Positions 38,014 through 50,512 are shown, counted from the first letter of the stretch. The stretch: 64,000 nucleotides of DNA from Phragmites australis (GCF_958298935.1 NC_084930.1:29858001-29922000); one strand, 5' to 3'. Translations and numbers: made by a program. Notes: generated by a model from the sequence alone, not told the origin.

Positions 38014-38936
38014 GAGGAACAACTGGGAGTAATTAGGATGTGTTCTAGCGGTCTACCAAGGATTTGATTTCGTATTTGATCTATACCGTGTTGTTCATAA
38101 TTGAATAAATTGTATCCCCGTGTCGTGTTGTCATCACATGGTTCATGCTAGATCTGAAATTAATGTTAGTCCCCTACCTGCATTTTTGTTTCGAGAATAC
38201 GTAAGACTTGGTACAAATATGCATCATGAAAAAAACATGTAAGTTACATATGCAATGGTACAATCCACCATACTAACACAGTTGAATACGATAGCAAAAT
38301 AAGGTAGTAGCATTATAAGGTAGTAGCATCAGAGTAACTAAACTACTCCGTAAACTAGTAGTATGAACTAATGAAATGGAAAGCTAAACAAATGACAATT
38401 ATTAATCATAAAAGCAACATAGACTACTCCGGACCCCGACCCCTTCCATGCGCCCTGCCTCTGGCATGCTTGCGCTTACGTGCTGACGCTGGAATGTTGG
38501 TCTCGTCCTCCTCCTGAGGATGCTCATAGGCGGAAGGTCTGTACCAATCTGGCCTGTGGCGCTCAATTCTAGGCAACTGGGGCTCATACATGCCTTCTGT
38601 CTCCTGCTGCATAATCTGAGTGAGAGGTGGTGCATCGTACAACTGTGATGAGGCCAGCACTTCCGAGGCCCCTACATAGTCAAAGAAGGGGTTCCCGCTA
38701 GAGTGTAGCGTACCCCCGGAAACATGGGTCGTTGTATCAATGCGGATCAAACCTGCATTTATATCGTACACAAACAACTTAGTATTGGCGAAGAATGCGT
38801 AATGAATCTAACATTATGGAAAAAGAGCCGTGACATACCTGGCATGGGAATACACACATGCGTGGCAAAACCAGAGCCTCCTGCATGCACAAGATGCGGA
38901 GGCTGAGGAGTATCTTAGCTATGCCCAGTCCAGCCA

Positions 38937-39115
38937 GGCCCCCCTATGAACTGGGGGCAGCCCATCCAGTGCCTCCTGTGAAGTGGGGGTCGGCCCATCC
39001 AGATCCTTCTGTGAAGTGGGGGCTGGCCCATCCAAATCCTCCCGTGAACTGGGGGTCGACCCATCTAGGGCCTCCTGTGAACTACGGTGCCACCCATCCA
39101 GAGCCTCCTGCCTGT
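38937..39115. repeat. 36-bp minisatellite, about five units, in the PMD relic
   Basis: Units contain GTGAA(C/G)TGGGGG and CCCATCCA and repeat every 36 bp. The length is a multiple of three, and on the minus strand the units read as FTGGxGWxxPH-like 12-residue repeats, so the array probably expanded within coding sequence of the PMD gene. Confidence 0.75.
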
Positions 39116-39481
39116 AAAATTAGTTAAATCGACACTATATGGACTGTTACGTATTTAACCATTTGCATAGGAAACTATAAGATTTCTCTCACAATGTCGG
39201 ACTGCGGTACACAACTAATCATTACCAATAGTAGTAATTTGAATGTTGAAAGCCGTAAGGATTTGAATATTTCACGTACCGCAACGTGTAGCGCAACTCC
39301 TACGTGTCCTGGGTACAGGGTAGTAGTGCTAACAGAGGAACGACCGGGGGGTGGAGGGGGTCCACGACACGAAGAAGACGTGTGCGATTTCGTGTACTGT
39401 ACCACAACAGGTACTGCTGGTAACTGTAGTCGTCATAAGGGGCACCAAACTCGATCACATCCACAAGAGCATCACCCCACT

Positions 39482-40720
39482 TGTCGGTGACATGGGAACC
39501 AGGGGTCCCCGAGTCCCGAGGCCAGGACAGCAGAATACCACGAGGCACCTTTCCTCGGGGACTATCTCCCCGAGGTTCAAGAAGACATAGTTTCGAGAGA
39601 GAGCGCTCGGGGCCATGAACAGTGGTTCCCGAGTACCCGAGTTCCCTGAGGACCCGAGAAGTGCAAGTTCTGGGAGAGGACGCTCGGAGCCATGAACAGT
39701 GGTCCCCGAGTACCCGAGGACCGAGAAAAGACATATCCGGGAGAGGGCACTCGGGGCTATGAACAGCAGTCCCCGACCACCCAGAGTTCCCCGAGGACTT
39801 GAGAAGCCCCTTGCCAGTGGACCCCACAAGGGCTCAGCGGTGAGGTGTCAGTTGGTGAGAGGTCTGATGCTGCATTTAAGAGGAAGCATGGCCTGTCACT
39901 TCCAACCACTCCCCCCACGCCTGCTGTTAGTCCCTGCCACTGCCTGGCAGGGAGGCGTGGGGACATTTAATGCAGCAGGTCCCATCGCGCGTCATCCGGC
40001 GCGCCTCGGGATATCGTCGCTGGGCTCGAGGTATATTGCTTGCCGCCCTGCTGTGTTAGGCTTGCTTTGATCGAACGGGCACGCGGGGTTGCTCGGTGGC
40101 TGCCCGGTGCCCCCCCCCCCTCGCTGCACCCGCTGAAAAGTGGGATGATGACGACAGGACCGGTCGGGGACGCATTTTCAACCCCCCTCCCCGTAACGCC
40201 CTCCCCGTAACGTCAAGCTGCAGCTTATGATGGTTGTTTTTCATTTATGGCGCTTTGGGTCTCGCGCCCTCCTTTCTGGGCACGCTAGGCCGCCCCGACG
40301 GGATATAAGAAGCGTGGGCACCCCGGAGAAGTCGAAGAAGTTTTAGGAGTCTAACAAGGTTGAAGTGAAGTGATAGAAGACAAGGTCAAGAAGTTCAATA
40401 GACGCAGACAAGCTAACGAAGACAGGATACACGAAGTTCTAGACTGAGACAAAAAATTTTGTAACACAAGAGATCCTCAAAAAGGCATTCCCAGAGCATT
40501 TATAGCATACACACAGGAGTAGGGTATTACGCTCCGTGCAACCCGAACCTGTCTAAAATCCCCTGAGCATTTATTTCCACTAGCATCCGATCATCCATCC
40601 CGCTTGCATCTCATTTACTCTCATTTAATTCACGTACAAGGTAGATTCAGAATCATCCCCCCGGCTGAATCTCAAAGGGGATCCCTCCAGATCCCTGCTT
40701 GAGGAGTTCATCCTCTGACA
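39482..40720 (+). mobile_element. Solo LTR (1239 bp) inserted in the PMD relic
   Basis: It starts TGTCGGTGACATGGG and ends CATCCTCTGACA, flanked by CCACT at 39477-39481 and CCACT at 40721-40725. It contains GATATAAG (about 40302, a TATA box) and the 'AGGAGTAGGGTATTACGCTC' phrase near 40514. The sequence is shared with the LTRs at 62009 and 63600, typical of a grass Ty3/gypsy family. About three hairpin units (CTCGG..CCGAG around CCATGAACAGTGG) lie at 39600-39790, and an 11-base C run lies at 40110-40120. Confidence 0.88.
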
Positions 40721-42210
40721 CCACTGCTGCACCTAGGCTGCATCCTGATGGTCAGGTCAGCCATGCTCCTTGGTGGTCCCTTAGTCGACAACCTACAATG
40801 GAGTGTCAATTAGAGGAAATCAATACACATAATAAAACGAGGTATGTGACATTACAACTCACATATGTACGGAAGCAGGAACACGGTCTCTCAGCGGGAC
40901 CAGGACCTCCTGGTGCCATCCAAACTGGCGCATCACGTGGTGCACGGCGTCGTCTTCAATGAATACATAGAACACCAGTTTTTTCCTCGTCGACCAAAAT
41001 GTCGAGTCCCTGAAGCACAATTCGGAGATCCCACTGCCAACGGATCACCATAGCACGAAGTCGGCGTTGTACGGCTCCCAAACGACCATATCAACCCTAG
41101 GTGGTCGAACTGGTCAGTGAAAGCCTCATACACTGAACGAACCTGTACTCCTGCCCACTGCGACTGCAAAATTATAGTTCATCTAAGTTATGTTATTAAT
41201 GTTACAACACTAAAATTTTAATAGTACTATAGAAGGCGTACCCGTCGGTGTGTCCATAGTGATCCCATCGTAGGCTTGCTAATGTCGTCACCAGCATACA
41301 TCTCTGAGGTGTAATACATAGGCACCACGAGTGGTCGTCCTACCTGAAAGCGCTCGAACGACCACAACTGAAGCAGAAGAGGCATACCCGTCAAGTTGGA
41401 CGCGTTGCGTGTCCTCACGCAGGTGTCGCACAACGCGTGGTAGGTGGCGCAAAGAACCGCCGAACCCTAAGACACCTGAGGCACGTCGATGACTATTGCG
41501 TCAGCAATAGCCTGGGCATAGGCTATCCAACGTGCGTCTACAGTGTTGTCGTGGCTAGAGGTGAATATCACCCAACTGAACAACCACAATAGGTAAGCCT
41601 CCAGATGTCGAGCAACCTGGTACTCCGTGGGATCCTCGGCCATCCTTTCCACCTGCATAATTCGATTGATTGTTATTACCGATAATAAATGGAAAAAGGA
41701 CGTGCAATATGAAATTAGAGAAGCAAAAAAAAAAAAAATACTAACTCTGAACTGCTCTAACCACTGCTTCCTGGGGCCATACTTCTGATGCTCCTCAATG
41801 GGCGACACGTTAAGTGGCTCAGGTAGGACTCCCTGAAACCTCTCAAACAAGTCCTACTGTCAACCAACTGGAGTGACCGAGGGACCAATCGGTTCACCAG
41901 AAATCGCTAACCCGATCAGCATGGAGACGTCCTGCAGCGTGACTGCCATCTCCCCAAACGGCATGTGGAACGGTGACGTGCGTCCACAGAATGGTCGAGA
42001 AGCTTGTATGACGCCTCCATCTCTGCAAAAATAGATCAACATAAAACACATAATTATTGTAAATTGATGATCACATAATTAATATGTCAACAACATAAAC
42101 TATACACTTACTACTTTATAAGACAGAGAGAACATAAATAATACATAAATGAAAACACTTATTTTTTACATCAAGAACATAAAAATTACACAAATAATAC
42201 CACTTAGGTT

Positions 42211-42995
42211 TTACATCAAGAACATAACAGTTAACCAAATAAATAAATAAACATATTGTTCATAAATAGCATATCCGACAAGGTCTGCCCTAGTCCCGTG
42301 CACTGCTTGTCCTCCACGTGCAACTCTCCCACGTCTACTATCGGTGGATGGTCCTGCTCCAGCATCGGCACGGTTAGAGTGTGGGCATTCCTTTGGCTTG
42401 TGACCATACTCATAATACTCAGTGCACACCTCCTGACAGGGCCACTAACTTCAGCTTCATCCATATCATTATGAATACACCTAGTCTGCGGTTGACCACC
42501 TTTTCTATGGGGATGTCTAAGAAATATCATAGGGGGCAGACATATCGATATATCTCTATCGTAAACTGTGAAGTCACCATGCGCACTGAATCCGCGGAAC
42601 TCTCCAGTCCAAGTCAGCACCATATTTTTCTTCAAGTAAAATGGTGACACATATATTGAGCTTCCCACACCCACATAATACAGCCAGCAAATGAGAACAC
42701 GGAACATGTAAAAGTTTCGGTTTGTTGCAGGAGCATTCACACCATCTATTGAAAACTTGCCCTACATTCAAGTCATGAGTGAAAATTCTGGTATCAGTCC
42801 CCACTCCTCCTTTTGACCTCAGGGTTATCTCGAAGCAGCGATCATTGACGCCCATGCTACAAAACATATGTTGTACTGCCTTCATATTCTTCTTTTGGAG
42901 GTATCCATCATCCATTGGGCATACGGTGTACGCATTGTTGTATGGTGACTCACACCAGCTGCATGCCTCTTCTAGTAGTAACCAATAATACCGTA
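42211..42995 (-). pseudogene. MULE (MuDR-like) transposase C-terminus relic
   Basis: The minus strand reads DDGYLQKKNMKAVQHMFCSM, then FNRWCECSCNKPKLLHVPCS followed by H (42690-42760), a SWIM-type C-x-C..C-x-H finger, then WTGEFRGFS. Next comes QTRCIHNDMDEAE with a CCHC knuckle (CTEYYEYGHKPKEC) in a different frame near 42400, so at least one indel is present. The catalytic DDE part is absent. Positions 42940-43060 continue with a degenerate LDRHARNR block. MULE transposases move TIR DNA elements. It lies directly upstream of, and on the same strand as, the PMD relic. Confidence 0.75.
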
Positions 42996-43119
42996 CAACA
43001 TTCCCTCAACGATTGCGGGCATGCCTATCCAACGTCATGATGAACTAGGCGTAGTTGGCTTCATCAAAGGTAGGTCTGTCGCGGCATTTGACACAGTCTA
43101 TTTGTACGCATTCCTCTTT

Positions 43120-43390
43120 TCCCTACTATATAAAGGGAGAAGGAGGGTTCGAGAAGGGATATGGAGACACTCTATAACAAGTTCACCCAATACATAAGAA
43201 AATACATATGACGTATGTCTATTATTCCACGAGAGGCCTAAACCTGGATAAATTCTTGTGTTCTTAAGTTCGTTCGATGCACACCCACAAAAAACTTAGA
43301 TCAACGTGCTCTCGTCCGGTATACCCCAAATTCATTGTCAGGGATCACCCTTGATAGACGTGTACATCTTTGTATGAACTTAATTATTAT
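43120..43390 (+). mobile_element. Possible LTR U3-R-U5 fragment
   Basis: CTATATAAAGGGAGAAGG (TATA box) is followed about 190 bp later by CGTCCGGTATACCCC and ATTGTCAGGGATCACC, which resembles the R-U5 part of a gypsy LTR. The borders are unclear and there is no partner LTR. Confidence 0.3.
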
Positions 43391-43478
43391 ATTTTGAATT
43401 CCTACCATCTAAATAGGGACTCATCAGGAATACAAGATTGCAAAATTGACTGATGAGGGGTGGATAATGGGGAGGTAG

Positions 43479-44588
43479 TGTCATGGACATTGGGTTAATG
43501 AGCCAGATAGTGAGATGGACTCTAATGGGCTGGGTGACCCACTCAGCTAGGAGGCTGTGGTGATCGGCGCATAAGAGGTGATCACCAGTAGAACAGGAAG
43601 ATATCGAAGAACATTTACACGTGACCTTCTTCCACCTCAAGACTCCATATCTTCCCCTTCCTCTGATTCTCCTCCCTGCTGCTGCTCTCTCCCTCTTCCT
43701 GGTCCATTCTCTTCCTCCCCAATCTAGATTGCTTTCTCCCCATCTTTGTTCCACTACTTCCAGTTGTACCCAAACAATGTGAACTAATTTGGCTGGTAAT
43801 AAACTAGCTGAGTTTTATGGTGATTGGTTGTTTCTGTGATCGATTGGTGTGTTGGATCATCTGGGTATGTGATAATTTGTATCACTAAGATGCGAAGTCC
43901 AACACCTATGAAGCTCTCCACCCAGCCCGGTATTTCACCAAACACCTGACGTGCGCCTCCTCAATGAACACCACCATTGCGGTACTGGCTGCTCGTTCCG
44001 TCACCAGCAATCTCCCTTAACATCTTGCGCCATAGACTTGTTGGATCGAAGGTTTATGGGTTAACCTCTACTCAAGTCTTGGTGTTGCAGCTAGACATAT
44101 CAAGCAGCAATATCAAGTTTGGAATTCCCAGAGGTTAGATATTTGCAAGTTCTCCGCTCTATCGACTTGAGGGCAAGCCGAGCCTCAAGGGGGATGCCAC
44201 AGACATTTGGCTGATGGGCTGGATAGTGAGCTGGACTCCAATGGGCTAGGTGGCCCACTCGGCTAGGAGGTCGTGGCGATCAGCGCATAAGAGGTGATGG
44301 CTAGCAGAACGGGAAGACATGTAAGAACATTTACACATAACCTTCTTTCTCCTCAAGACTCCCTCTTCCCCTTCCTTCGATTCTCCTCCATGCTGCTGCT
44401 CTCTCTTTCTTCACAGTCCCTTCTCTTCCTCCCCAATCTAGAATGCTTTCTCCCCGTCTATGTTCCACTACTTCCGGTTGTACCCAAACACTATGAACTG
44501 ATTCGGCTGGCGGTAAACTAGCCAAGTTTTTTGGCGATTGATTGTTCTTATGATCCATTAGTGTGTTGGATTATCTAGTTACGTGACA
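43479..44588 (+). mobile_element. Short LTR retroelement (TRIM-like), two LTRs
   Basis: The 5' LTR is 43479-43873 and the 3' LTR 44195-44588, about 395 bp each and clearly alignable (for example ATGAGCCAGATAGTGAG versus ATGGGCTGGATAGTGAG). Both start TGYCA and the 3' copy ends GTGACA. The internal part is only about 320 bp. It opens with TTTGTATCACTAAG, similar to the Met-tRNA primer site, and ends with a purine tract (CTCAAGGGGGA) just before the 3' LTR. GGTAG (43474-43478) and CGTAG (44589-44593) form a 4-of-5 target duplication. No gag/pol is present. Confidence 0.75.
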
Positions 44589-44593
44589 CGTAG

Positions 44594-45316
44594 TTGCCCT
44601 TAGCATTTACGATATCATCAGTTTCGTTTTAATAGGAGGTCTCTTAATCACACCGAAAAGACAGTAAATATGCTTAATTGCTCTAAAACCATCATGAATC
44701 CTGTACCTCAAATCCTCCATTGACCCGTATTACCTTCCTGTAGCCCATGCTTACCACCTCCCCTGCCTCAGCACGAACCACGCCACATCCTCGTGCCGCC
44801 TGGTGGTGAATATGATTGGCCGAAGGTTATCTAACTTTACTCACTGTGAGTCGTTAGATCGTGAACGGATGTGTCAGATTTAGAACTACAGTAATACTAA
44901 CCATTACTACGGTAAAGTTTATACATTATTTTCATAAAATAGTATCTTTTTATAGTAACTGACACCAAAACATTATAGTTTTTCTCGCAATCTACTGTTC
45001 CTCTCTGACTTGCTCCAATGAAATCAGAGCAATTAGATCCGAATGCGATTGCCTCCCTTCGTTTCCCGTCAAATGAACCCACCCTGTCCTCTCCCTCCCT
45101 CTTACCGCGTCATCGAGGCCTTGAGGGCTCTGCACGCAAACACAGACCAGGGCGAAAACGAAAAGGGCAAAGCGCTCCTCCCACGAGGCCGCGACAGATC
45201 GCGCGCACCGGCGTCTTAGCGGCAGCGCCAAGCAAGTGGCCGTTGCCATCGGCGGAGACGAGACGGGGCGGGAGGAGTTTTTTCTTTGTTTGTTTGGGTT
45301 TGGTTAGGCGGATGAG
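44594..45316. other. Upstream region of the O-fucosyltransferase gene
   Basis: It runs from AT-rich to GC-rich towards the start codon. TTTTATAGT at 44949-44957 is a weak TATA candidate. The overlapping frame from 45018 is probably leader sequence. Confidence 0.4.
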
Positions 45317-48300
45317 ATGCCGCTGCGCCGAAAGGTGAGGCCCGCGGGCGCGGGTGCGGCGGCGCGGCGGGCGGCGCTGCGGTGGTGGCTGCTCTCCCTC
45401 GCCGCTGCAGGCGCCACCGTCACCTCCGCCGCCGCGCTGCTCGCCGTCGCCCTCCACGTCTCCTCCGCTGCCTCCTCCGCCTTCGCCGGCGCGCCCTACC
45501 GCCTCTCCCAGGTGCGTATTGTGTTCACGTATCTCAGCTCTTTGTGCCCAAATTGTTGCTCTGGGATGTGCTGACGGATCGCCCCTCACCGTCTCAAACG
45601 CCGCAGCAGCCGAGGGAGGTCGAGGAGCTGCGCTGGGAGCAGGAGTTTGCGCCGCCGCAGTCGCGAAAGGTGATAGATTGCTCTCTCCACCGATGCCGCA
45701 CATATCTCTGTTTGTTACTTGCCACCGCTGTTGCTTTTTTTAATTCGTGGGAGTCCATGACGCGGGGATTAATCTCTAGATTTGACAGCTGGACGGCGCG
45801 GCCGACGACGCGGCGGACAAGAGGTTGTGGCTGCCGGCGCCGTCGCGGGGGTTCGTGCCCTGCGTCGCGCCGTCGCCGGAGTACAAAAGTATGCGCATTA
45901 TTGGCAATTCCTCCGACAACGACATCTGGCCTTGTGGTCCAAATTCTCATGCGCCGCTCTTAAATTTCGTTCGTCTTGTTTGCAGGCCCGGGGGCCTCGA
46001 GGGGGTTCCTGCTCGTACACACCAATGGCGGGCTCAACCAGATGCGCGCTGGGGTAAGCTGGATCGTCCTGCTCGTAAATATTTAGTTGTGGCAATGTAG
46101 TGGTGTATTGATATACGGGGGATGAGATTTATTGCTTGGATTGCATTAGATGTGTTGATTTTAGTGGGGGAGCCTATCGTGCGTGCATGTGGGGTGTTTG
46201 ATCACAGTTGACGGTTTTTAAGCATTCATCATCAGGTTTTGTGGGCATGCTTTGGTGCTTTAACCAATGTACTGGGGTCCTCTGGTGCTAATTGCTAATG
46301 TGTACTCCTAACTCCCAGTTTCTGTTGCGCACTGGGCAGTGTCAGTGTTTCAGTCCTTTAATCACCTGTACTGGGTGTTCTGGTGCCAATGTTCCGCTCC
46401 CTTTAAGCTGTATATGGTGGTTGTGAAACTTAGTTGTTTGTTTCTCAACTAATTATTGCTTACCTAAGTTATCGGCGACACAGATTGAATGGCTCGACTG
46501 CATCAAGGATAGAGTCCTGATTCCTGAAAATGGTTGGTGGGTGGATGTCTCAGCACCGTTTCAAATTTCTGTTCCTGATGTTTCATATTGAATGTTTTAG
46601 TCATTTTGCTTTTTTGATAAATGACACTTTTGTCATATTTGTGCCAGCTGCAATCGATATATCATTTGTCATTTGCAGCACGAGAGAAAGCAGTATACTT
46701 GATAAAGAAAGGTGCCTGGTTTGTTAGGGGAGACCAAAAGCAGTGACGTTCTCTTTGGGCATGCAGATTGTTAGATAACTGAAACTAATTAGTGTTATAG
46801 TTCCCCTGAGTTTGATTAGTTGAGTGGATTTGCTATTTTTGTTTTGGGGACCTTGATTGAGATTAAGTACCTTTTTGCCAATTGATTTTTTCCCCATCCT
46901 TAGAAATTCTCTTAACAAGACTGCCATGTGATTTGAGTAAAATAAAAGAAAAGGAAATTTTCTTCATTGTTCGATGCACATGTTTTGTCCTCTTTTTTAG
47001 TTATACAGATCCTGTTTTGCTAAAGCAATAATCATGAACAGATTTACTTTAGACTCAAAATCCTGCATGCTTTGTTCTCTGTTTCAATCTCCTGTTTACT
47101 TATGGCAGATCAGTGATATGGTAGCAGTTGCGCGCATACTCAATGCTTCGCTCATCATTCCGGAGCTTGATAAGAAATCATTCTGGCATGACAAAAGGTA
47201 ATTTGCTATGTAGTTTTTATTATTTAGTTCCCGTCAACTGATCTGAGACTAAATAGAGCATTTTTCAACATCAGCAACTTTTCAGATGTCTTTGACGAAG
47301 AACACTTCATACATTCTTTGGTTAATGATGTGAAAGTTGAGAAAAAGTTGCCCAAGGATTTGATGAAAGCTCCAAAGTCTGTTAGGTACTTCAAGAGTTG
47401 GTCTGGAGTAGATTATTACCAGGATGAGATTTCTCTACTATGGGATCATCGCCAGGTGTGAATTCAACAGCCACTGTGCACTTCCATACTAACCAATTCT
47501 AAGCAGTATTTGCTGGATGAAACTTTTGGATCTGTTATCCTGATCAAATACTTGTATTAGGTCATTCGTGCTGCCAAGTCAGATTCTCGCCTTGCAAATA
47601 ACTACCTTCCTCCAGACATTCAAAAGCTTCGTTGCCGGGCCTTTTTCCAGGCACTTAGATTTGCTCCCCCAATTGAAGCTTTGGGCAATGTAAATCCTTT
47701 TCTGATATCTTCCCATTATGATACTTATTTTGCCTAAAATATATACCATGAGATGTTTTGACAAGCAAAGTGTAACTGATTTTTGCAGCTATTGGTGGAG
47801 AGGATGAGGTCATTTGGGCCATATATTGCTTTGCATCTACGATATGAGAAGGATATGCTTGCTTTTAGTGGGTGCACATATGGCTTATCACAGACAGAAT
47901 CAGAAGAACTTGCAATGATCAGGTAAGGCCTTGTGATATGTGTACTCATTGCACTTTTGTTGCCTGATTTTTTATTACTGGATAGCGTCAGCTGTGCGAA
48001 TTCTGCTGCTTCTATTCCTACAGAGAAAACACAACCTACTGGAAGGTGAAAGACATTGATTCATCAGAACAAAGATCCCATGGCTACTGCCCCTTGACAC
48101 CAAAGGAAGTTGGCATGTTTCTTTCTGCCCTAGGATATCCATCAAGCACCCCAATTTACATAGCTGCAGGGGAAATATATGGAGGTGAATCTCATATGGT
48201 TGATTTACAATCACGATTCCCAATTCTAATGAACAAGGTAGAGGCACTGCCATTTCGATTGTTACATCTCGTTTAATACAACTTTCTTGAGCTACAATTT

Positions 48301-48929
48301 GACATATGGTGTGTGCTCCATTTCAGGAAAAACTTGCTTCAGCTGAAGAACTGCAACCTTTCAGCCAATATGCTGCTCAAATGGCAGCGTTAGACTACAT
48401 TGTTTCGGTGGAGAGTGATGTATTCATTCCGTCCTATTCGGGGAACATGGCACGGGCTGTTGCAGGTCATCGGCGTTTTCTTGGCCACAGGAAAACAATC
48501 AGTCCAGACAGGTGAAATCACAGACCAGTACGTTTCTCAGCACTGTTGAAAAATTGTCTTTTCGCTTCTGAATCTCATTATGTCATTTCTTTGGTTCAGG
48601 AAAGCGTTAGTTCGCTTGTTTGATAAAGTCAGCAACGGAGTACTGAAGGAAGGGGAAATGCTATCGCAAAGGATAATAGACATCCACCGGAGAAGGTATT
48701 GAAGTAAAAAAATGATATATATGCGAGAATCAAAATTGCATTTGATCCTTATTTTGATCTTGTTCTGTTCATCAGACAAGGCTCTCCACGGAAACGAAAA
48801 GGCCCTGTCCCGGGCACGAAAGGCAAAGATAGGTTTCGGTCAGAAGAGGCATTTTATGAGAACCCTCTTCCCGACTGCTTGTGTCAACCGGGGTCCCCAG
48901 CCAGCGATGATTCTCTTGTTAGCATCTAA
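45317..48929 (+). CDS. O-fucosyltransferase family protein (GDP-fucose protein O-fucosyltransferase domain)
   Basis: Twelve exons join in frame to 1608 nt (535 residues): 45317-45511, 45607-45669, 45789-45888, 45986-46053, 47109-47197, 47275-47455, 47561-47689, 47789-47922, 48024-48237, 48327-48511, 48600-48695, 48776-48929. Residues 1-60 have a basic start and one hydrophobic anchor ([20 protein letters not shown]), typical of Golgi type II glycosyltransferases. Family motifs follow: [79 protein letters not shown] and [20 protein letters not shown], the HLR and SD-F segments being the nucleotide-sugar site. The tail is basic ([13 protein letters not shown]). Such plant enzymes add fucose to proteins or cell-wall glycans in the Golgi; the substrate is unknown. 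Exon 2 begins with an NAG-NAG acceptor (CCGCAGCAG). An upstream ATG overlaps 5 nt before the start. Confidence 0.93.
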
Positions 48930-50512
48930 GCTACGGAACCAATCATCCTCGCAGATCCCGAGAGCCATTCCCGTGTACATAGAGCAATTCAGAAACAGAG
49001 AGGAAGCCAGGAGGGTGCACGCTGATAAATTCCACAGCATCAGAACTTTAGCATCATCGTCCACCTGTGGCTCAAGTACTGACATGGTAGCATGGGCATG
49101 CTCAGAAATCAGAGGCAGCTGGAGGGAGACAAAAAACAGCTGTACAAGGCTACGGATGTACTGTAGTTACGTTGCTGTGCAGGTCCACAGAGGTCGTATA
49201 GCTGCTGTTTTTAGGATCAGGTAATTAACCACCTGCTTGTAAGTAGATTGTAGTAATAAAAAGAAATATAGAACAACTGAAGCACCTGGCCAGTGGCGTG
49301 GCATTCGCTTATTTATCGCCGGGGACCTCGGGTTGTATCTCGGTATCTCATTTGACATTTTGTCTCACGTGTATAGACTCAGAGAAGCTCGTATATTAGA
49401 CTCAGCAGTTGCTACATCTTGAGCGTAACAAATGAGCAAATATCCTAACCAGTGATTAGGCTATTTTTAACATTTTTTCTTTATTTTGTTCCTTTTTTTA
49501 ATTTTCCTCCTCGCTCTTATTCGTTTTATTTTTTCTTATTTCTAATAATTTTCTTTCGAAGAGAAAAGAGAGAATTTTGAGTGAAGGGAATGATCTTATG
49601 AATTTATTTATAAAGAAAATCATTAAAGAAACTGTTAAAATATTGAAAGAAATAACAATTTCTTCGTGAAGGAAATACGACTCACGAAACAAATCTGTTG
49701 TAGCATCTTTTGAGCTCGTGCTTGTTTGGATAGTTGCATGCTCCTTCGGGCCTTCCTGAGCTCGTGCAAAAAAGGGTATTCGGGCCAGGCTCCACATGCA
49801 CGCGGATGAGATCTATTCCTTCGGACCTAGGCTGCGCATACTCCCCACGTGGCGCAGCTAATGATAGGATTAATATATAATTAATAAGTATTAACTTATA
49901 TTAATACATTTTAAATTGGATTAAGACTTAATTAGGATAAACTTAAGTACTATAAAAATGTATTTGTGCAAAATAAATATCATATTAATACTTGTTTTTT
50001 ATTTTAATTTTATGCAATATATAATCATACGAACAATCAAATATAATATCTTCTCAGTCAGATTGAACATATATAATCAAACAAACCGCACTATATACTC
50101 ACAGTCCGACTCAAATGAGCCTAACTTACTAGATACGAACTAAGACTTAGATGGTACGGACAACCAAACGAATACCTAACATTCCTTAGGCTACAGTGTC
50201 ATGAAGTCCATCTGTACCCCACTTTTTAATGAAAGGATGAGCCTAGATGAACTGTGATACTCTGGCAAAGTGGAGAGGGAAAACACTATACAGACTACAG
50301 TGCAGTTTTGGTTTTTGAATTTTTGTGGCTGCTGTTTTGATATCTGAGTTCTTGTTGTCAATGTAGCCTCAGGAGCTAATCCGAGAAAAATCAGTCGTCT
50401 AAACCTTCTATTTGGTAGACTAGCTTTTTTCTTTCGTCTATGTGGTCCACTTCACCGGTCGGTCACTCAGCAGATTTCATGATTGGTGGTGTTATATATC
50501 TCAATGCTGGTC
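48930..50512. other. 3' UTR and AT-rich intergenic DNA
   Basis: The transcript probably ends after AATAAAAAG at about 49255. A possible TIR element spans about 49726-50185: GCTTGTTTGGATAGTTG on the left and GACAACCAAACGAATAC on the right are imperfect inverted repeats, with no target duplication confirmed. No genes were seen. Confidence 0.4.

Larger units (their letters stand above)
38402..42051 (-). pseudogene. Plant mobile domain (PMD, MAIN-like) gene relic, split by a solo LTR
   Basis: Blocks in order on the minus strand: FHMPFGEMAVTLQDVSMLIG (about 41940), FERFQGVLPEPLN (about 41830), a block ending WIAYAQAIADAI (about 41490), CDTCVRTRNASN with LLQLWSFERFQVGRP (41330-41430), WGDALVDVIEFGAPYDDYSY (about 39450) and a tail with DWYRPSAYEHPQEEDET and a basic RGRAHGRGRG end (38424-38777). 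This is the PMD fold of plant MAIN/MAIL1-type proteins, also found in transposons. Two in-frame stops lie at about 41850-41865 where the family has a Trp-containing loop, and another lies near the LTR junction. The solo LTR at 39482-40720 interrupts the C-terminal part. MAIN-like host proteins support genome stability and TE silencing; this copy looks TE-derived and non-functional. Confidence 0.75.

Noticed and set aside
39300..39829. ORFs of 175 and 124 codons spanning the LTR edge
   Set aside because: They are artefacts of the hairpin units in the LTR joined to the PMD frame; only the last part (WGDALVDVIEF onward) is real PMD sequence.
45110..45703. Minus-strand 197-codon ORF opposite the first exons of the O-fucosyltransferase gene
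   Set aside because: Shadow of the GC-rich coding strand; it crosses introns of the well-supported plus-strand gene.
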